In this document: in pieces, positions 52,990 through 61,086 of the stretch | Numbering within the stretch: position 1 is the first letter of the stretch | Layout: every line of letters starts with the position of its first letter | Origin: Candidatus Nitrosotalea bavarica | Lineage (GTDB): Archaea > Thermoproteota > Nitrososphaeria > Nitrososphaerales > Nitrosopumilaceae | Assembly: GCF_900167955.1 (NCBI RefSeq) | Contig: NZ_FUYK01000003.1 | Location: forward strand, 124,001-188,000 | Reading direction: 5' to 3' | Length of the DNA: 64,000 bases | Made by a program: the position numbers and the translations under genes | The notes under the pieces: generated by a model | The model's input: only the letters and a program-made list of their open reading frames with translations | Told to the model about the DNA's origin: nothing | Database searches by the model: none

Positions 52990-54150
52990 CTAGAAAAAAT
53001 CTGAAATTGATTTTTGTTTTTTTGCCTGATACAACTTGCTGTGAGAGATCCATTCATTTTTCCCTATGCTTAATGCCTTACAAGCATTGTCAAGCCCCTC
53101 TAGAAAATTTGTAACTTGTATAGGTTTTTGTTTTAATGCCATTCTAACTCCTTCCCTTACTTGCCAAACACCAACAGGTACCGCATATTCTGGCCTGATC
53201 TCACGCAATACCATCACAGCTGCTTGCAATTTACGCACATCAAGATATTCAGATACTGCAAGTCTTGATGCAAAGTGACCACCTGCAGTTTCAGGATAGT
53301 GTTTTAGTCCTGTAACATCTTCAAAATCACAGCCAAATCCTACATTTCCCTGTTCGTCATACCATGCTTCTTGCATCTCAAACATCCACCTGCTTGGAAA
53401 CATTATGACGCAAAAATAGTTGCCCAGGTGATTATACGAAAATACTAGAGTTGTGTCAAGTATATCATATTCAATTATTTTTTCTGCAAGTGCTTTTGAA
53501 ATAGTATCATCTGTTGCAGTAATGCTCCAACGAGTAGGAACAAGTTTACGGTTTTTTCCAAACATTCCAATACTAAAACACTTTTGAATTCTTGAGATCT
53601 CTATTCCCTTGTTGAAAAGATCAACTACTGCATCTTGCGCCAAGAGGTCTTTGTCATAATATGACTTTTGGATTTGTTTATCAGAAGATGAGTTTGAAAA
53701 CGTGGCAGATTTTATTTCTCCTATTGGGCCGAAAATAGGGCTGTCGCCATCAACTGAGACAACAGGCGAGGCATTTTTTACAAGTTCCATCTGTGCGTCA
53801 GTCGACTTGACTGACATGGACATCTCTTGCAGACTCTCAATGTATCGTTGTCCAACATCCTCCACCTTTACTGGTTTTATTCCACGAACTAGGCTCAGTC
53901 TGTAATTTACTATATCTTCAAGACTTTTTCCTACCCATTTTTCAGGAGAATCAAGTATTGCAGTATCTCCATGAATTGGAGGCAACATTGGACCTACCAA
54001 AACTTTTGGATATCCATATGCTCCCACAAATACAGATGGCGGAGTAGAACCGTCAACATGATTAGAGGAAAAAAGATTTCCATAACGCGAAAGGTATTCT
54101 TTCCAGTTTGATTCTATTGCCTTTCGTATCTCTGCAGCAGTGCGCTTCAC
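52990..54150 (-). CDS. nreA: DNA repair protein NreA
   Basis: 386 residues of the Nre family, conserved in Archaea and implicated in UV or mitomycin-C damage response. FVGAYGYPKVLVGPMLPP is diagnostic. The C-terminus is QKSISDFF, a PCNA-interacting box (Q-x2-I-x2-F-F), as in other archaeal NreA. The GTG start at 54150 gives MKRTAAEIR. Alone on its strand, 41 bases before the archaeosortase. Confidence 0.95.
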   Translation of the reverse strand: MKRTAAEIRKAIESNWKEYLSRYGNLFSSNHVDGSTPPSVFVGAYGYPKVLVGPMLPPIHGDTAILDSPEKWVGKSLEDIVNYRLSLVRGIKPVKVEDVGQRYIESLQEMSMSVKSTDAQMELVKNASPVVSVDGDSPIFGPIGEIKSATFSNSSSDKQIQKSYYDKDLLAQDAVVDLFNKGIEISRIQKCFSIGMFGKNRKLVPTRWSITATDDTISKALAEKIIEYDILDTTLVFSYNHLGNYFCVIMFPSRWMFEMQEAWYDEQGNVGFGCDFEDVTGLKHYPETAGGHFASRLAVSEYLDVRKLQAAVMVLREIRPEYAVPVGVWQVREGVRMALKQKPIQVTNFLEGLDNACKALSIGKNEWISHSKLYQAKKQKSISDFF

Positions 54151-54233
54151 GTAATTTCTAGTATCATCATGCTAATAATATTATTTAGCTAATCGGTTTT
54201 GAGTTATATTCAGCTTGTTTGCAATTTTATAAT

Positions 54234-54617
54234 ATGGACTCAGAAACTTTTGGAGTAGAAAAAGGATACGGAATTTTAGCTGTAGAATGGATGAATGCAG
54301 AAGCAAAAAAAGACGGCCTAAAGTTTGAGGCAAGACTGTACAATTACGAAATTACAACAAAGAATTTTGGCACATTTGAGATGTATTCATTAATTGCAGA
54401 TCCTAAAGCTGCAAGAGAGTTAACAATGAAGGCAAGCAAGCGATTTAAGATCAAAGTTATAGAAGGAGGATACAAGACAAGAAAACTTTTGGTCAAAGTG
54501 GCCAAAAATGAGTACGGAATGGTAAAAAAAGTGGACAGAATAATAGGCCAGGTTGAATTCGAGTCATCTAGATTTTCACGTGGCGGCTGGAAAGTAACAA
54601 AAGAAGAGAGAAGATAA
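54234..54617 (+). CDS. Hypothetical basic protein
   Basis: 127 residues from ATG 54234. Alternating beta strands and a long helix (DPKAARELTMKASKRF), basic overall, ending SRGGWKVTKEERR. Not recognised; nucleic-acid binding is possible from its charge. A TTG at 54219 is in frame, but a TATA-like TTATATT near 54203 places the start at the ATG. The 3' neighbour is a convergent gene beyond a small hairpin. Confidence 0.6.
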   Translation: MDSETFGVEKGYGILAVEWMNAEAKKDGLKFEARLYNYEITTKNFGTFEMYSLIADPKAARELTMKASKRFKIKVIEGGYKTRKLLVKVAKNEYGMVKKVDRIIGQVEFESSRFSRGGWKVTKEERR

Positions 54618-54632
54618 CATAGTAATTTTGTA

Positions 54633-54644
54633 CCGCCAGTGCGG
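54633..54644. terminator. Small hairpin between convergent genes
   Basis: CCGC (54633-54636), loop CAGT, GCGG (54641-54644), flanked by AT-rich sequence, between two convergent stop codons. Could act as a bidirectional transcript end, though a 4-bp stem is weak evidence. Confidence 0.25.
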
Positions 54645-54661
54645 ATTATAATTAAAAATTA

Positions 54662-55234
54662 TCAGGCATTTACAGTAAGATTGCTTTTTCCATTTTTATA
54701 AATCAAATATGCATGATGATTTTCTTGCAGTTCCGTGAGCCATCTCATCCATTCGTTATTTGCCTGTATCTGAGATAGGTCATATGTACACAATATAGAG
54801 CCGTTGAGTTTGTCAAAGATACTATTATGGAATATTTTTTCAAATTTGACTTGAATAGCCATTGCAGTTTCTGTTCCCACATCAGGAATGAGCCTTCCTA
54901 CTATTCTGAAAGATATTTCTGGGTTTGGTAGTATTTTTTGAAGTGATGTTTGAATGGAATCTAAAAAATCTAAAGAGTCTTCTGCCGGATTTCCAATATT
55001 GAGAATTTTTAGTAATTCTTTCTTTTTATAATGACTTACATTAATGCCAAAAACTAGCATTTCTTTTTCAACTTGTTTTACGTCACCATGAGTAAGATAA
55101 ATCGATAATTCATTTTTATCAAGACCCTCTTTTAGGAATTCAAATTCTATTTTGTGGCCAATTGCAATATCATCAGATGCAACCATGAGATGTTTTTTAG
55201 AATCAAATAAGCCAAAAGATAATTGAGAATTCAT
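54662..55234 (-). CDS. MEDS-domain (DcmR-like) sensory protein
   Basis: 190 residues resembling the MEDS domain (methanogen/methylotroph DcmR sensory domain): SFGLFDSKKHLMVASDD..., YLTHGDVKQVEKEML and ILCTYDLSQI. Such proteins are numerous in Thaumarchaeota and probably sense a small ligand. No DNA-binding domain is attached, so it may act through a partner. It stands alone. ATG 55234. Confidence 0.72.
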   Translation of the reverse strand: MNSQLSFGLFDSKKHLMVASDDIAIGHKIEFEFLKEGLDKNELSIYLTHGDVKQVEKEMLVFGINVSHYKKKELLKILNIGNPAEDSLDFLDSIQTSLQKILPNPEISFRIVGRLIPDVGTETAMAIQVKFEKIFHNSIFDKLNGSILCTYDLSQIQANNEWMRWLTELQENHHAYLIYKNGKSNLTVNA

Positions 55235-55268
55235 GTGGTTAAAAGTGGTACTAGAAATCTATATAGTT

Positions 55269-55850
55269 TTATTGGTTAAAAGACAGGGATGATGATGCCT
55301 TGGCAAGCAATTGAGCAACTTTGATTGGTTCAGGTACAGAGCCCTGGACAGTAACCAAGTCTAGAAATTTTTTTGCCTCTTCCAACAAACAACCTTCATT
55401 TCTCAAGTATAGTTTGTATCCAGTGTGTAAAGTAATCTCTGTTCTTTTACCAAGTTTAGAATATTGTTCTAGTTTTGTTTCATATGAATTTGGAAAATGA
55501 TGTCGTATTGTATCCTCAATTCCTCTAGATTCTTCATACGTTACTCCAATGACTGGAATTTTTGTTGTTTCCCAGATTTTCTTGATGTCTATAATATTAT
55601 ACATAGAAATTACAAGGCCTGAAATTATAATATAACTAATGTCGTCTCGATTTAACCTAGAATACATATCAAGAATTGCGTCAGTTGCATCATCTCCCTC
55701 TATGGTACATTTTCCAAACACAAATCCATCAATGATAAAATCTCGTCTAATAACTACACCTGCAAGTCTAGAGAAATCATCACCTTGCTTGAAGCTCTCA
55801 GCAATGGCAAGCCCTCTTAGGCCCTTCTTTTCAAGATGTATATGATTCAT
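55269..55850 (-). CDS. DUF99 family protein (endonuclease V-related)
   Basis: 193 residues of DUF99, an archaeal family related to endonuclease V by fold. KGLRGLAIAESF, LAGVVIRRDFIIDGF and IPVIGVTYEESRGIEDTI are typical. It may take part in DNA or RNA repair, but no activity has been assigned. It overlaps the small membrane ORF at 55831 by 20 bases, suggesting an operon. ATG at 55850. Confidence 0.83.
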   Translation of the reverse strand: MNHIHLEKKGLRGLAIAESFKQGDDFSRLAGVVIRRDFIIDGFVFGKCTIEGDDATDAILDMYSRLNRDDISYIIISGLVISMYNIIDIKKIWETTKIPVIGVTYEESRGIEDTIRHHFPNSYETKLEQYSKLGKRTEITLHTGYKLYLRNEGCLLEEAKKFLDLVTVQGSVPEPIKVAQLLAKASSSLSFNQ

Positions 55851-55968
55851 TATTTTTTATTTTTGAAAATCTTCTATAAACCAGACCTATGACAACCATA
55901 CAAATTGCAGTCAAGACAGACCACGAAGCCATGGCAGTAGTATCAAGCAGAGTCAACTCATAATCCAA
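55831..55968 (-). CDS. Small single-TM protein overlapping DUF99
   Basis: 45 codons from TTG 55968 to TGA 55831 (ATG 55930 is an alternative). The peptide has a short acidic start (DYELTLLD), one hydrophobic helix (WSVLTAICMVVIGLVY) and a basic tail (RRFSKIKNNE). The combination of acidic outside, membrane span and basic inside is that of a real small membrane protein. It overlaps the DUF99 start by 20 bases. Confidence 0.48.
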   Translation of the reverse strand: MDYELTLLDTTAMASWSVLTAICMVVIGLVYRRFSKIKNNESYTS

Positions 55969-56038
55969 TATGACATAGATCTATTTTAGTGAATTTAGAA
56001 GACAAAATGATATCGGATATATTTATAATAAGTTAAAT

Positions 56039-56956
56039 TTATTTTATTTTTCCGCTCCCCACAATACGAATAGTGGTAGACTCGGGTTTTAGAATTACAC
56101 AGATCTCACCTTTTTCACATACAGCCGGTTTACCAAGAGAGAGTTTCATAGGATTAAGTGAGACAATTTTTGCAGGTCGTATTTGTAACCCTAGGCTTAC
56201 AAGGAACATTTGGTTTTCAGATAATTTATCTTTAAAAAACTTGCTTTGTATGTAATCAATTTCAATCTCTTGTGATGTTAAAGATGCATCAGGAAGAGAA
56301 AGTACATCACCTCTTTGAATGTCATCAGGGGTAACGCCCTTTGCCGCAATACCTACTCTTGCAGGAGAAACTGCCTCTGGTACAGTATCATCATGCATTT
56401 GAATTGATTTTACCATTACATCGAGACCTTTTGGAAAAAGTTTGAGTGTGTCATACTGTTTTATTTTACCTTGTACAATTTTACCCAGAATTACTGTCCC
56501 TACACCTTTGACATCAAAACAATGATCAATTATGATTTTGGGTTTACCGTCTGTTGAGATAGGCTCTAGTTGATCAATTTCTTTTTTTAAATTTTCAGGT
56601 TCAACTATTTTGTATTGTTCTACAACAGTACCTTTTATCATTGAAAGTAACGTGTTTCTGTCAACATCAAAGGTATGAGACAAAATACCTTTTTTCTTTT
56701 CTAAAACATCTAGTGCGATTATCTGCTCTCCTGTAAATTTATCTAATTTTGAGACATGCAGTATGACATACTCGCCCATACTAATTGCCTGAAAAAGCGG
56801 TTGGATCTTGTCTGGAAATGAAGTAGGAATAGTCCATGTTCGCAATGTATCAGACTCTTTTCTATCATAAATTGTAATATCAGTCGAAGTTCCTTTCTTT
56901 CCAAAATCTTTGGCAAGCGATTCATCACCTAGTAATGTAAAATTTATTGATTTCAT
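56039..56956 (-). CDS. EF-Tu/SelB-like protein without GTPase motifs (pseudo-GTPase)
   Basis: 305 residues. About 155-240 is a translation-factor domain II: HCFDVKGVGTVILGKIVQGKIKQYDTLKL and AARVGIAAKGV-like RVGIAAKGVTPDDIQRGDVL are its signature. The N-terminal half should be the GTPase domain, but the P-loop (GHVDHGKT in SelB) is replaced by GDESLAKDFGK and the other G motifs are absent. A third beta-barrel domain follows at about 255-305. It resembles SelB and eIF2-gamma-like factors. No selenocysteine system is visible. Its role could be tRNA or ribosome binding without hydrolysis. Confidence 0.75.
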   Translation of the reverse strand: MKSINFTLLGDESLAKDFGKKGTSTDITIYDRKESDTLRTWTIPTSFPDKIQPLFQAISMGEYVILHVSKLDKFTGEQIIALDVLEKKKGILSHTFDVDRNTLLSMIKGTVVEQYKIVEPENLKKEIDQLEPISTDGKPKIIIDHCFDVKGVGTVILGKIVQGKIKQYDTLKLFPKGLDVMVKSIQMHDDTVPEAVSPARVGIAAKGVTPDDIQRGDVLSLPDASLTSQEIEIDYIQSKFFKDKLSENQMFLVSLGLQIRPAKIVSLNPMKLSLGKPAVCEKGEICVILKPESTTIRIVGSGKIK

Positions 56957-57072
56957 CGATTTGTGAAAACAATGAAACTAGTAAAATATCTTGTGGAAAT
57001 TAATTCGTTGATAAAAATTAGAAGAGAAAATATGAATAACAGGTATTGTTCTTGTAGTTTTTATCAGTTATA

Positions 57073-57534
57073 TTATGAATGAACTGCCCATCCACGCTGA
57101 ACCAGTACTTGAGCAACAGAAGAATCCACACATGCGGCAGAGCCATCCTCTGCTTTTAGAATCAAAGAAAAACCTTGTTCACATGTTACAGATTTTGGAG
57201 CAACTCCAGATTTTACCTCCTCTAAGGGTGCCATCATTTTTGGTGCGGGAGCATTAGTCATTGGCATCGACATTGTATGATTCATACCAGGAGACATCAT
57301 TCCGGTATGATTCATACTTTGGTACATCATACCAGTGTGGTTCATACCAGGATACATACCAGTGTAATTTCCATGATGATACATTGTATGGTTACCACCA
57401 GCTGAATTAGTTATGGTTTGAAAAGTTGGAGCAACTGCGGTAACATTAGTTTGGGCATAGGACATACCAACTGGCAAAACCAAGGCACTTGCCAAAAACA
57501 TGACTATAATCGACATCGTTGTAACTTTCAACAT
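57073..57534 (-). CDS. Secreted Met/His-rich protein
   Basis: 153 residues with a signal peptide (1 to about 27, ending SYA). A central region (about 47-95) has repeated Met/His/Gly/Tyr units: NHTGMM, MNHTGMM, MNHTMSM, and MYHHGNY. The C-terminal part has two cysteines (VTCEQG, AACVDS). Met- and His-rich periplasmic segments bind Cu(I)/Cu(II) in many proteins, which would suit an organism that depends on copper for ammonia oxidation. Stands alone. ATG 57534. Confidence 0.8.
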   Translation of the reverse strand: MLKVTTMSIIVMFLASALVLPVGMSYAQTNVTAVAPTFQTITNSAGGNHTMYHHGNYTGMYPGMNHTGMMYQSMNHTGMMSPGMNHTMSMPMTNAPAPKMMAPLEEVKSGVAPKSVTCEQGFSLILKAEDGSAACVDSSVAQVLVQRGWAVHS

Positions 57535-57610
57535 ACATACTTTTTCTAATGGCTATTTAAATTTAAAGAAGAAATTCTCATCGTCGCAACTGTGAATAAT
57601 TTTACACCAT

Positions 57611-57925
57611 CTAGAGACAGTCTACTTCATGTATTGTCACTAGACCGTTACCATCCACTATCTTTTTTATCTCAGGAAGAACAGATTCTATTTTTGATTT
57701 ATCATCAACAATCTCAATAATCAGAGGCATGTTTACTGTAATTCCCTCAATGTGAAGATCTGACGCACCATGTTTTCCATATCCTCCAATTCCAGTCCAA
57801 ACAGTAGCACCTGTGATCTGGGATTTTTTCAAAAGATCAAGAATTACATGATGTGTTCTTTTTCCGTCTGTATTATCATTCTTTTTTATTCGTATTGTAA
57901 GACAGTACATTTTGACTCTGTTCAT
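57611..57925 (-). CDS. DUF190 family protein
   Basis: 104 residues of the DUF190 family (PII-like fold), which is commonly next to crcB. VILDLLKKSQITGATVWTGIGGYGKHGASD is diagnostic. These proteins have been suggested to regulate or assist fluoride export. It starts at ATG 57925, immediately after the crcB stop (no gap). Confidence 0.92.
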   Translation of the reverse strand: MNRVKMYCLTIRIKKNDNTDGKRTHHVILDLLKKSQITGATVWTGIGGYGKHGASDLHIEGITVNMPLIIEIVDDKSKIESVLPEIKKIVDGNGLVTIHEVDCL

Positions 57926-58315
57926 CTAGCGAAATCCTCCTTGAAGAATTACAGTCATCAAAGATTTTCCGCCAAAGATAGCACCTATCGATAGTCCCAC
58001 ATTTGCAATTATATTTACTGCCACAAGTCCCAATTGCTTGTTATCAAAAAGATTACTTGTTTCCAATGCAAAAGAGGACATTGTTGTAAGAGAACCACAA
58101 AAGCCTATTGCTATTAGCATTGCATATTTTTGATCAAGGCTCCATTGTTGAGACATGACTGCAAACAAACCCAAAATGAAACTTCCAATGATATTAACAA
58201 TCAAGACATTTACTGATAGAGTTCCTAAAAGTAGTGGAGATTCAGTTATTCGATACCTAAGAAAAGTTCCTACAAGCCCACCCACTGCAATAAAGATTAT
58301 TACGATTGGCTTCAT
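57926..58315 (-). CDS. crcB: Fluoride channel CrcB/Fluc
   Basis: 129 residues with four transmembrane helices. Fluc signatures GTFLRYR, NIIGSFILG and GFCGSLTTMSSFALE are present; the central Asn and the Thr/Phe residues line the pore. The single short gene implies a dual-topology homodimer. Fluc exports F-. No fluoride riboswitch is visible upstream. It is followed directly by the DUF190 gene. Confidence 0.95.
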   Translation of the reverse strand: MKPIVIIFIAVGGLVGTFLRYRITESPLLLGTLSVNVLIVNIIGSFILGLFAVMSQQWSLDQKYAMLIAIGFCGSLTTMSSFALETSNLFDNKQLGLVAVNIIANVGLSIGAIFGGKSLMTVILQGGFR

Positions 58316-58330
58316 TTTTGATTAACCACA

Positions 58331-59209
58331 TTATTTGCTCAATATAACTGCAAGAATCAGATCTACCTTGTAATTCAATTCAAGTCTATGGTTTACAATT
58401 AATTTCCAAGGAATAAAACTTGGTTTGCTCGTATGTCGTAAAAGCTTGAAACCCATTTTATTTAGTTGCAGCCTCAGTGATTTTGCGTCAAGTTTGACTT
58501 TGACAGAGTTTTTACCTCGTTCATAATCATACGGATCTGAAAGTATTACAAATCTTCTAGTTTGATTACGTATAATTTTTAAAAGTTTCAAAGGCTCAAT
58601 TAATTCTAATACATTAAGTGCCACGCTTAGTTCAAATTTTTTATTACCAAATGGATGTGACAAAGAATCCGCTAGAAAAAAATCAGAGTTTTTGATTTTA
58701 CGTTTTTTTGCTTCCAACAAGGCAAAAAATGATTTGTCTATTCCAAAAACTTGACTGTGATATTTTGCCAGAACAGCAGATATTGCTCCTACAGAACAAC
58801 CATGCTCTATTACAGAGACGCATTTTGGAAGTGTCTTTATGATATTTTTCACTTTTGTCTCAAATGATGTATGTTTGCTTTTTTTGTATATGACAGCCCA
58901 GTTCTTTTCCAAATTAGTAGTATCTTCTCCAACATATTTTATTTCATGTAGAGATTTTTTTATCAGAGATTTTATTTTTAGATTTTTTGCGTGCAATAAT
59001 AGATACCCTCCCAATTTGGCTCTAATTGAAAAATAGGAAGAAAAGTCTTCCAATAAAAATGGAATTGATGAAATTATAGGATAGTTGGCAGTACAGTGTA
59101 CACAGGAAAGAATACCCTCAACAACTTCATTGTTCTTCTCAAAGATTTCAAGTTCCAACTTGTGTCCACATTTGACACATCTTAGATATACCAAGCTAGA
59201 TTCGTACAA
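58331..59209 (-). CDS. SAM-dependent methyltransferase with zinc ribbon
   Basis: 292 residues. The N-terminal Trm112-like zinc ribbon has CVKCG and, about 25 residues later, CVHC. The class I methyltransferase domain (about 120-290) has motif I in VIEHGCSVGAISAVLA (E-x-G-C rather than D-x-G-C-G), a shortened SAM loop, and ADSLSHPFGNKKFELSVALNVLEL. Target unknown; small molecules, lipids or RNA are possible. Upstream of crcB on the same strand. ATG 59209. Confidence 0.82.
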   Translation of the reverse strand: MYESSLVYLRCVKCGHKLELEIFEKNNEVVEGILSCVHCTANYPIISSIPFLLEDFSSYFSIRAKLGGYLLLHAKNLKIKSLIKKSLHEIKYVGEDTTNLEKNWAVIYKKSKHTSFETKVKNIIKTLPKCVSVIEHGCSVGAISAVLAKYHSQVFGIDKSFFALLEAKKRKIKNSDFFLADSLSHPFGNKKFELSVALNVLELIEPLKLLKIIRNQTRRFVILSDPYDYERGKNSVKVKLDAKSLRLQLNKMGFKLLRHTSKPSFIPWKLIVNHRLELNYKVDLILAVILSK

Positions 59210-59290
59210 TAAAATTCAACAACCATCAAGAGATTAAGGTCCAAGTGGTAATTTGTTAGACTAAAATATCAACAAACAATTGAGATATGC

Positions 59291-59659
59291 ATGATAACAG
59301 TAGATTGTAAGGGCATACCGTCTTTAAAATCGCCACTAGCCGTCTACACATCGGACCAGGTAGGTGCAGTACCAGCATTAAAAATAAATGAATTCATGCT
59401 TGCTCCACTAAGTGAAGAAGAAATTGATTCTGCCGGAGTCATAAAAGCAATCAAAAGTTTTCTAGAGTCATTATCTATTGAGAAACACTTTGCAGTCATA
59501 CAGAAAAAAGATACAATTTCTATAATACCATTAGACGATTACAAATTAGAGGAACGCCCAACGCAGCCAACAGACCAGTTTTTCTCTTGTGTACATTGTG
59601 GTCATCTCACCCAGTTTGAAACAGTTCACAGAAACCACATGAAAATACATTATTTGTAG
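59291..59659 (+). CDS. Hypothetical protein with C2H2 zinc finger
   Basis: 122 residues. The N-terminal 80 residues are unrecognised (PLAVYTSDQVGAVPALK). The C-terminus is CVHCGHLTQFETVHRNHMKIH (split here from the remaining YL), a C-x2-C-x12-H-x4-H finger. Starts ATG 59291. Divergent from the methyltransferase. May bind nucleic acids. Confidence 0.7.
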   Translation: MITVDCKGIPSLKSPLAVYTSDQVGAVPALKINEFMLAPLSEEEIDSAGVIKAIKSFLESLSIEKHFAVIQKKDTISIIPLDDYKLEERPTQPTDQFFSCVHCGHLTQFETVHRNHMKIHYL

Positions 59660-59689
59660 ACGAGTAGTAAAAAACTAGGAATATTTTAT

Positions 59690-59974
59690 TTATTGAGATA
59701 CGACTTCGTAAAATGTTGGCTTTGGAAGACCTTCCATGAAAGAATGTCCCTTTGATTGTATCCTAAAGTGTTCCTGAGTTTTATGCATAGTTTCAAACTT
59801 TTCCTTGGTTTCAAATTCTACCAAGATTACATGCTTACCATTATGCGTCTCAAGTAGCCTTCTCCTTACAAAGCCATCAAATTTTGAAAGTTCCGCATTG
59901 GATTCCTTGATCCAGTCCTTAAATTCATTTTCAGAACCTTTCTTAATCTGAATTTCTGCGGTAACTACAAACAT
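59690..59974 (-). CDS. Antibiotic-biosynthesis-monooxygenase-like (ABM) dimeric alpha-beta barrel protein
   Basis: 94 residues from ATG 59974. TAEIQIKKGSENEFKDW, SKFDGFVRRRLLET and HVILVEFETKEKFE define the ABM/ferredoxin-like fold of monooxygenases and heme-degrading enzymes. No catalytic residue is assignable. The frame reaches 60022, but a TATA-like element about 30 bases upstream supports the internal ATG. Stands alone. Confidence 0.82.
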   Translation of the reverse strand: MFVVTAEIQIKKGSENEFKDWIKESNAELSKFDGFVRRRLLETHNGKHVILVEFETKEKFETMHKTQEHFRIQSKGHSFMEGLPKPTFYEVVSQ

Positions 59975-60113
59975 GAAATTAGACAGTATTGATTTCCATA
60001 AGAATATTTCTAAGATTACCAAATCCAGTAAACGACACGTACAATCCCCTTAATGCCAAACACAATACTTTATCTCAATAATGCTAAATAACGGACTAAT
60101 TCGATCAAAATGT

Positions 60114-60371
60114 ATGAATGAGAAACTCGTGGCATATGGTGCCATCGCCGCTGCCATAATTGTAATGACAACCATAGTGTTCCCATTTTGGAATTTAATT
60201 CCAACCATGGTTACAGAAAAAATGAAGGTTGTCTATGTAGAAGATGGTAAATGTACTGCACAGACAGTCGATGGATACATCATTCGCAACATACCCTGTA
60301 CTGCAAAAATTGGGGACAACATCACTGCGTCGTATGATGTTAAAGTAAAAGACAGAGAACGCAAAATATAA
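60114..60371 (+). CDS. Membrane-anchored hypothetical protein
   Basis: 85 residues from ATG 60114. One transmembrane helix (about 4-24) and an extracellular part with a small beta barrel-like pattern and two cysteines (GKCTAQTVDGYIIRNIPCTA) that could form a disulfide. The in-frame ATG 60081 is an alternative; a TATA-like GCTAAATAACG (60086-60096) favours ATG 60114. Converges on pth2. Function unknown. Confidence 0.62.
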   Translation: MNEKLVAYGAIAAAIIVMTTIVFPFWNLIPTMVTEKMKVVYVEDGKCTAQTVDGYIIRNIPCTAKIGDNITASYDVKVKDRERKI

Positions 60372-60375
60372 CAGA

Positions 60376-60732
60376 TTATAAAAGTTTTAGATCTTTTGTA
60401 ACTTTGTCTATCATCTCTTCTGGAGCAGGCCCTATGGAAATACAAGTAACTGTTCCAGGCTCTATCTGGGTATGTCCTGCATCTGTCACTTCAGACCATG
60501 GTAGATCATGCGATATTGCATCTCGTTTTATTTTATCCAATTCTGACAAGCTTGACACCTTGAGAACTACTTTTTGCTGGCCATATCTCTCCCATTGATC
60601 ATACCATTCTCTTTTTGATTTTCGCACATGTTCAGCCCCTAAAACACATGCATGTCCCACCTGTGCAGCAATCTTTCCAGCACCCATGCCAAGATCTTTT
60701 CTTACAACTATTACCTGTTTAATTACACCCAT
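60376..60732 (-). CDS. pth2: Peptidyl-tRNA hydrolase 2
   Basis: 118 residues of the archaeal/eukaryotic Pth2 family, which cleaves peptidyl-tRNA that drops off the ribosome. VVRKDLGMGAGKIAAQVGHACVLGA, VSSLSELDKI and DAGHTQIEPGTVTCISIGP are diagnostic. Length matches. ATG 60732. Confidence 0.95.
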   Translation of the reverse strand: MGVIKQVIVVRKDLGMGAGKIAAQVGHACVLGAEHVRKSKREWYDQWERYGQQKVVLKVSSLSELDKIKRDAISHDLPWSEVTDAGHTQIEPGTVTCISIGPAPEEMIDKVTKDLKLL

Positions 60733-60857
60733 ACTAGATTGAAATAATATTAGGACATGTTAAACTTTTGAATTATTTTACAATAAGAAAAAACAACAAG
60801 AGACAGAATAATCATTAATGTCATATCCATAAATAACGGGTTTATGATATAACATAC

Positions 60858-61001
60858 ATGCCAGGTATGAAATGCGTATCATGCGGAATTGGATTCTTTT
60901 CTGCTACTGGATCAGACAAATGTTCCAAGTGTTCAGACAAGGGAGGCCATCACGAAGCCGCAGAAAGTCACGACTCTTGTGGTTGCGGTCATAGCCACTA
61001 A
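60858..61001 (+). CDS. Cys/His-rich mini-protein
   Basis: 47 residues from ATG 60858. Two knuckles in a zinc ribbon (CVSC 6-9, CSKC 22-25) are followed by an Asp/His/Cys-rich tail (GGHHEAAESHDS then CGCGHSH). The tail may bind metals such as Cu or Ni. A TATA-like CATAAATAACG (about 60826) lies about 30 bases upstream. Not in common gene calls because of its size. Function unknown. Confidence 0.66.
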   Translation: MPGMKCVSCGIGFFSATGSDKCSKCSDKGGHHEAAESHDSCGCGHSH

Positions 61002-61086
61002 AACCCATTTTTTCACATAAACACACAATACAGCTTTTTCAAAATACATATTGAATTAATAGTACAGATATTGATAAAAAAATATC

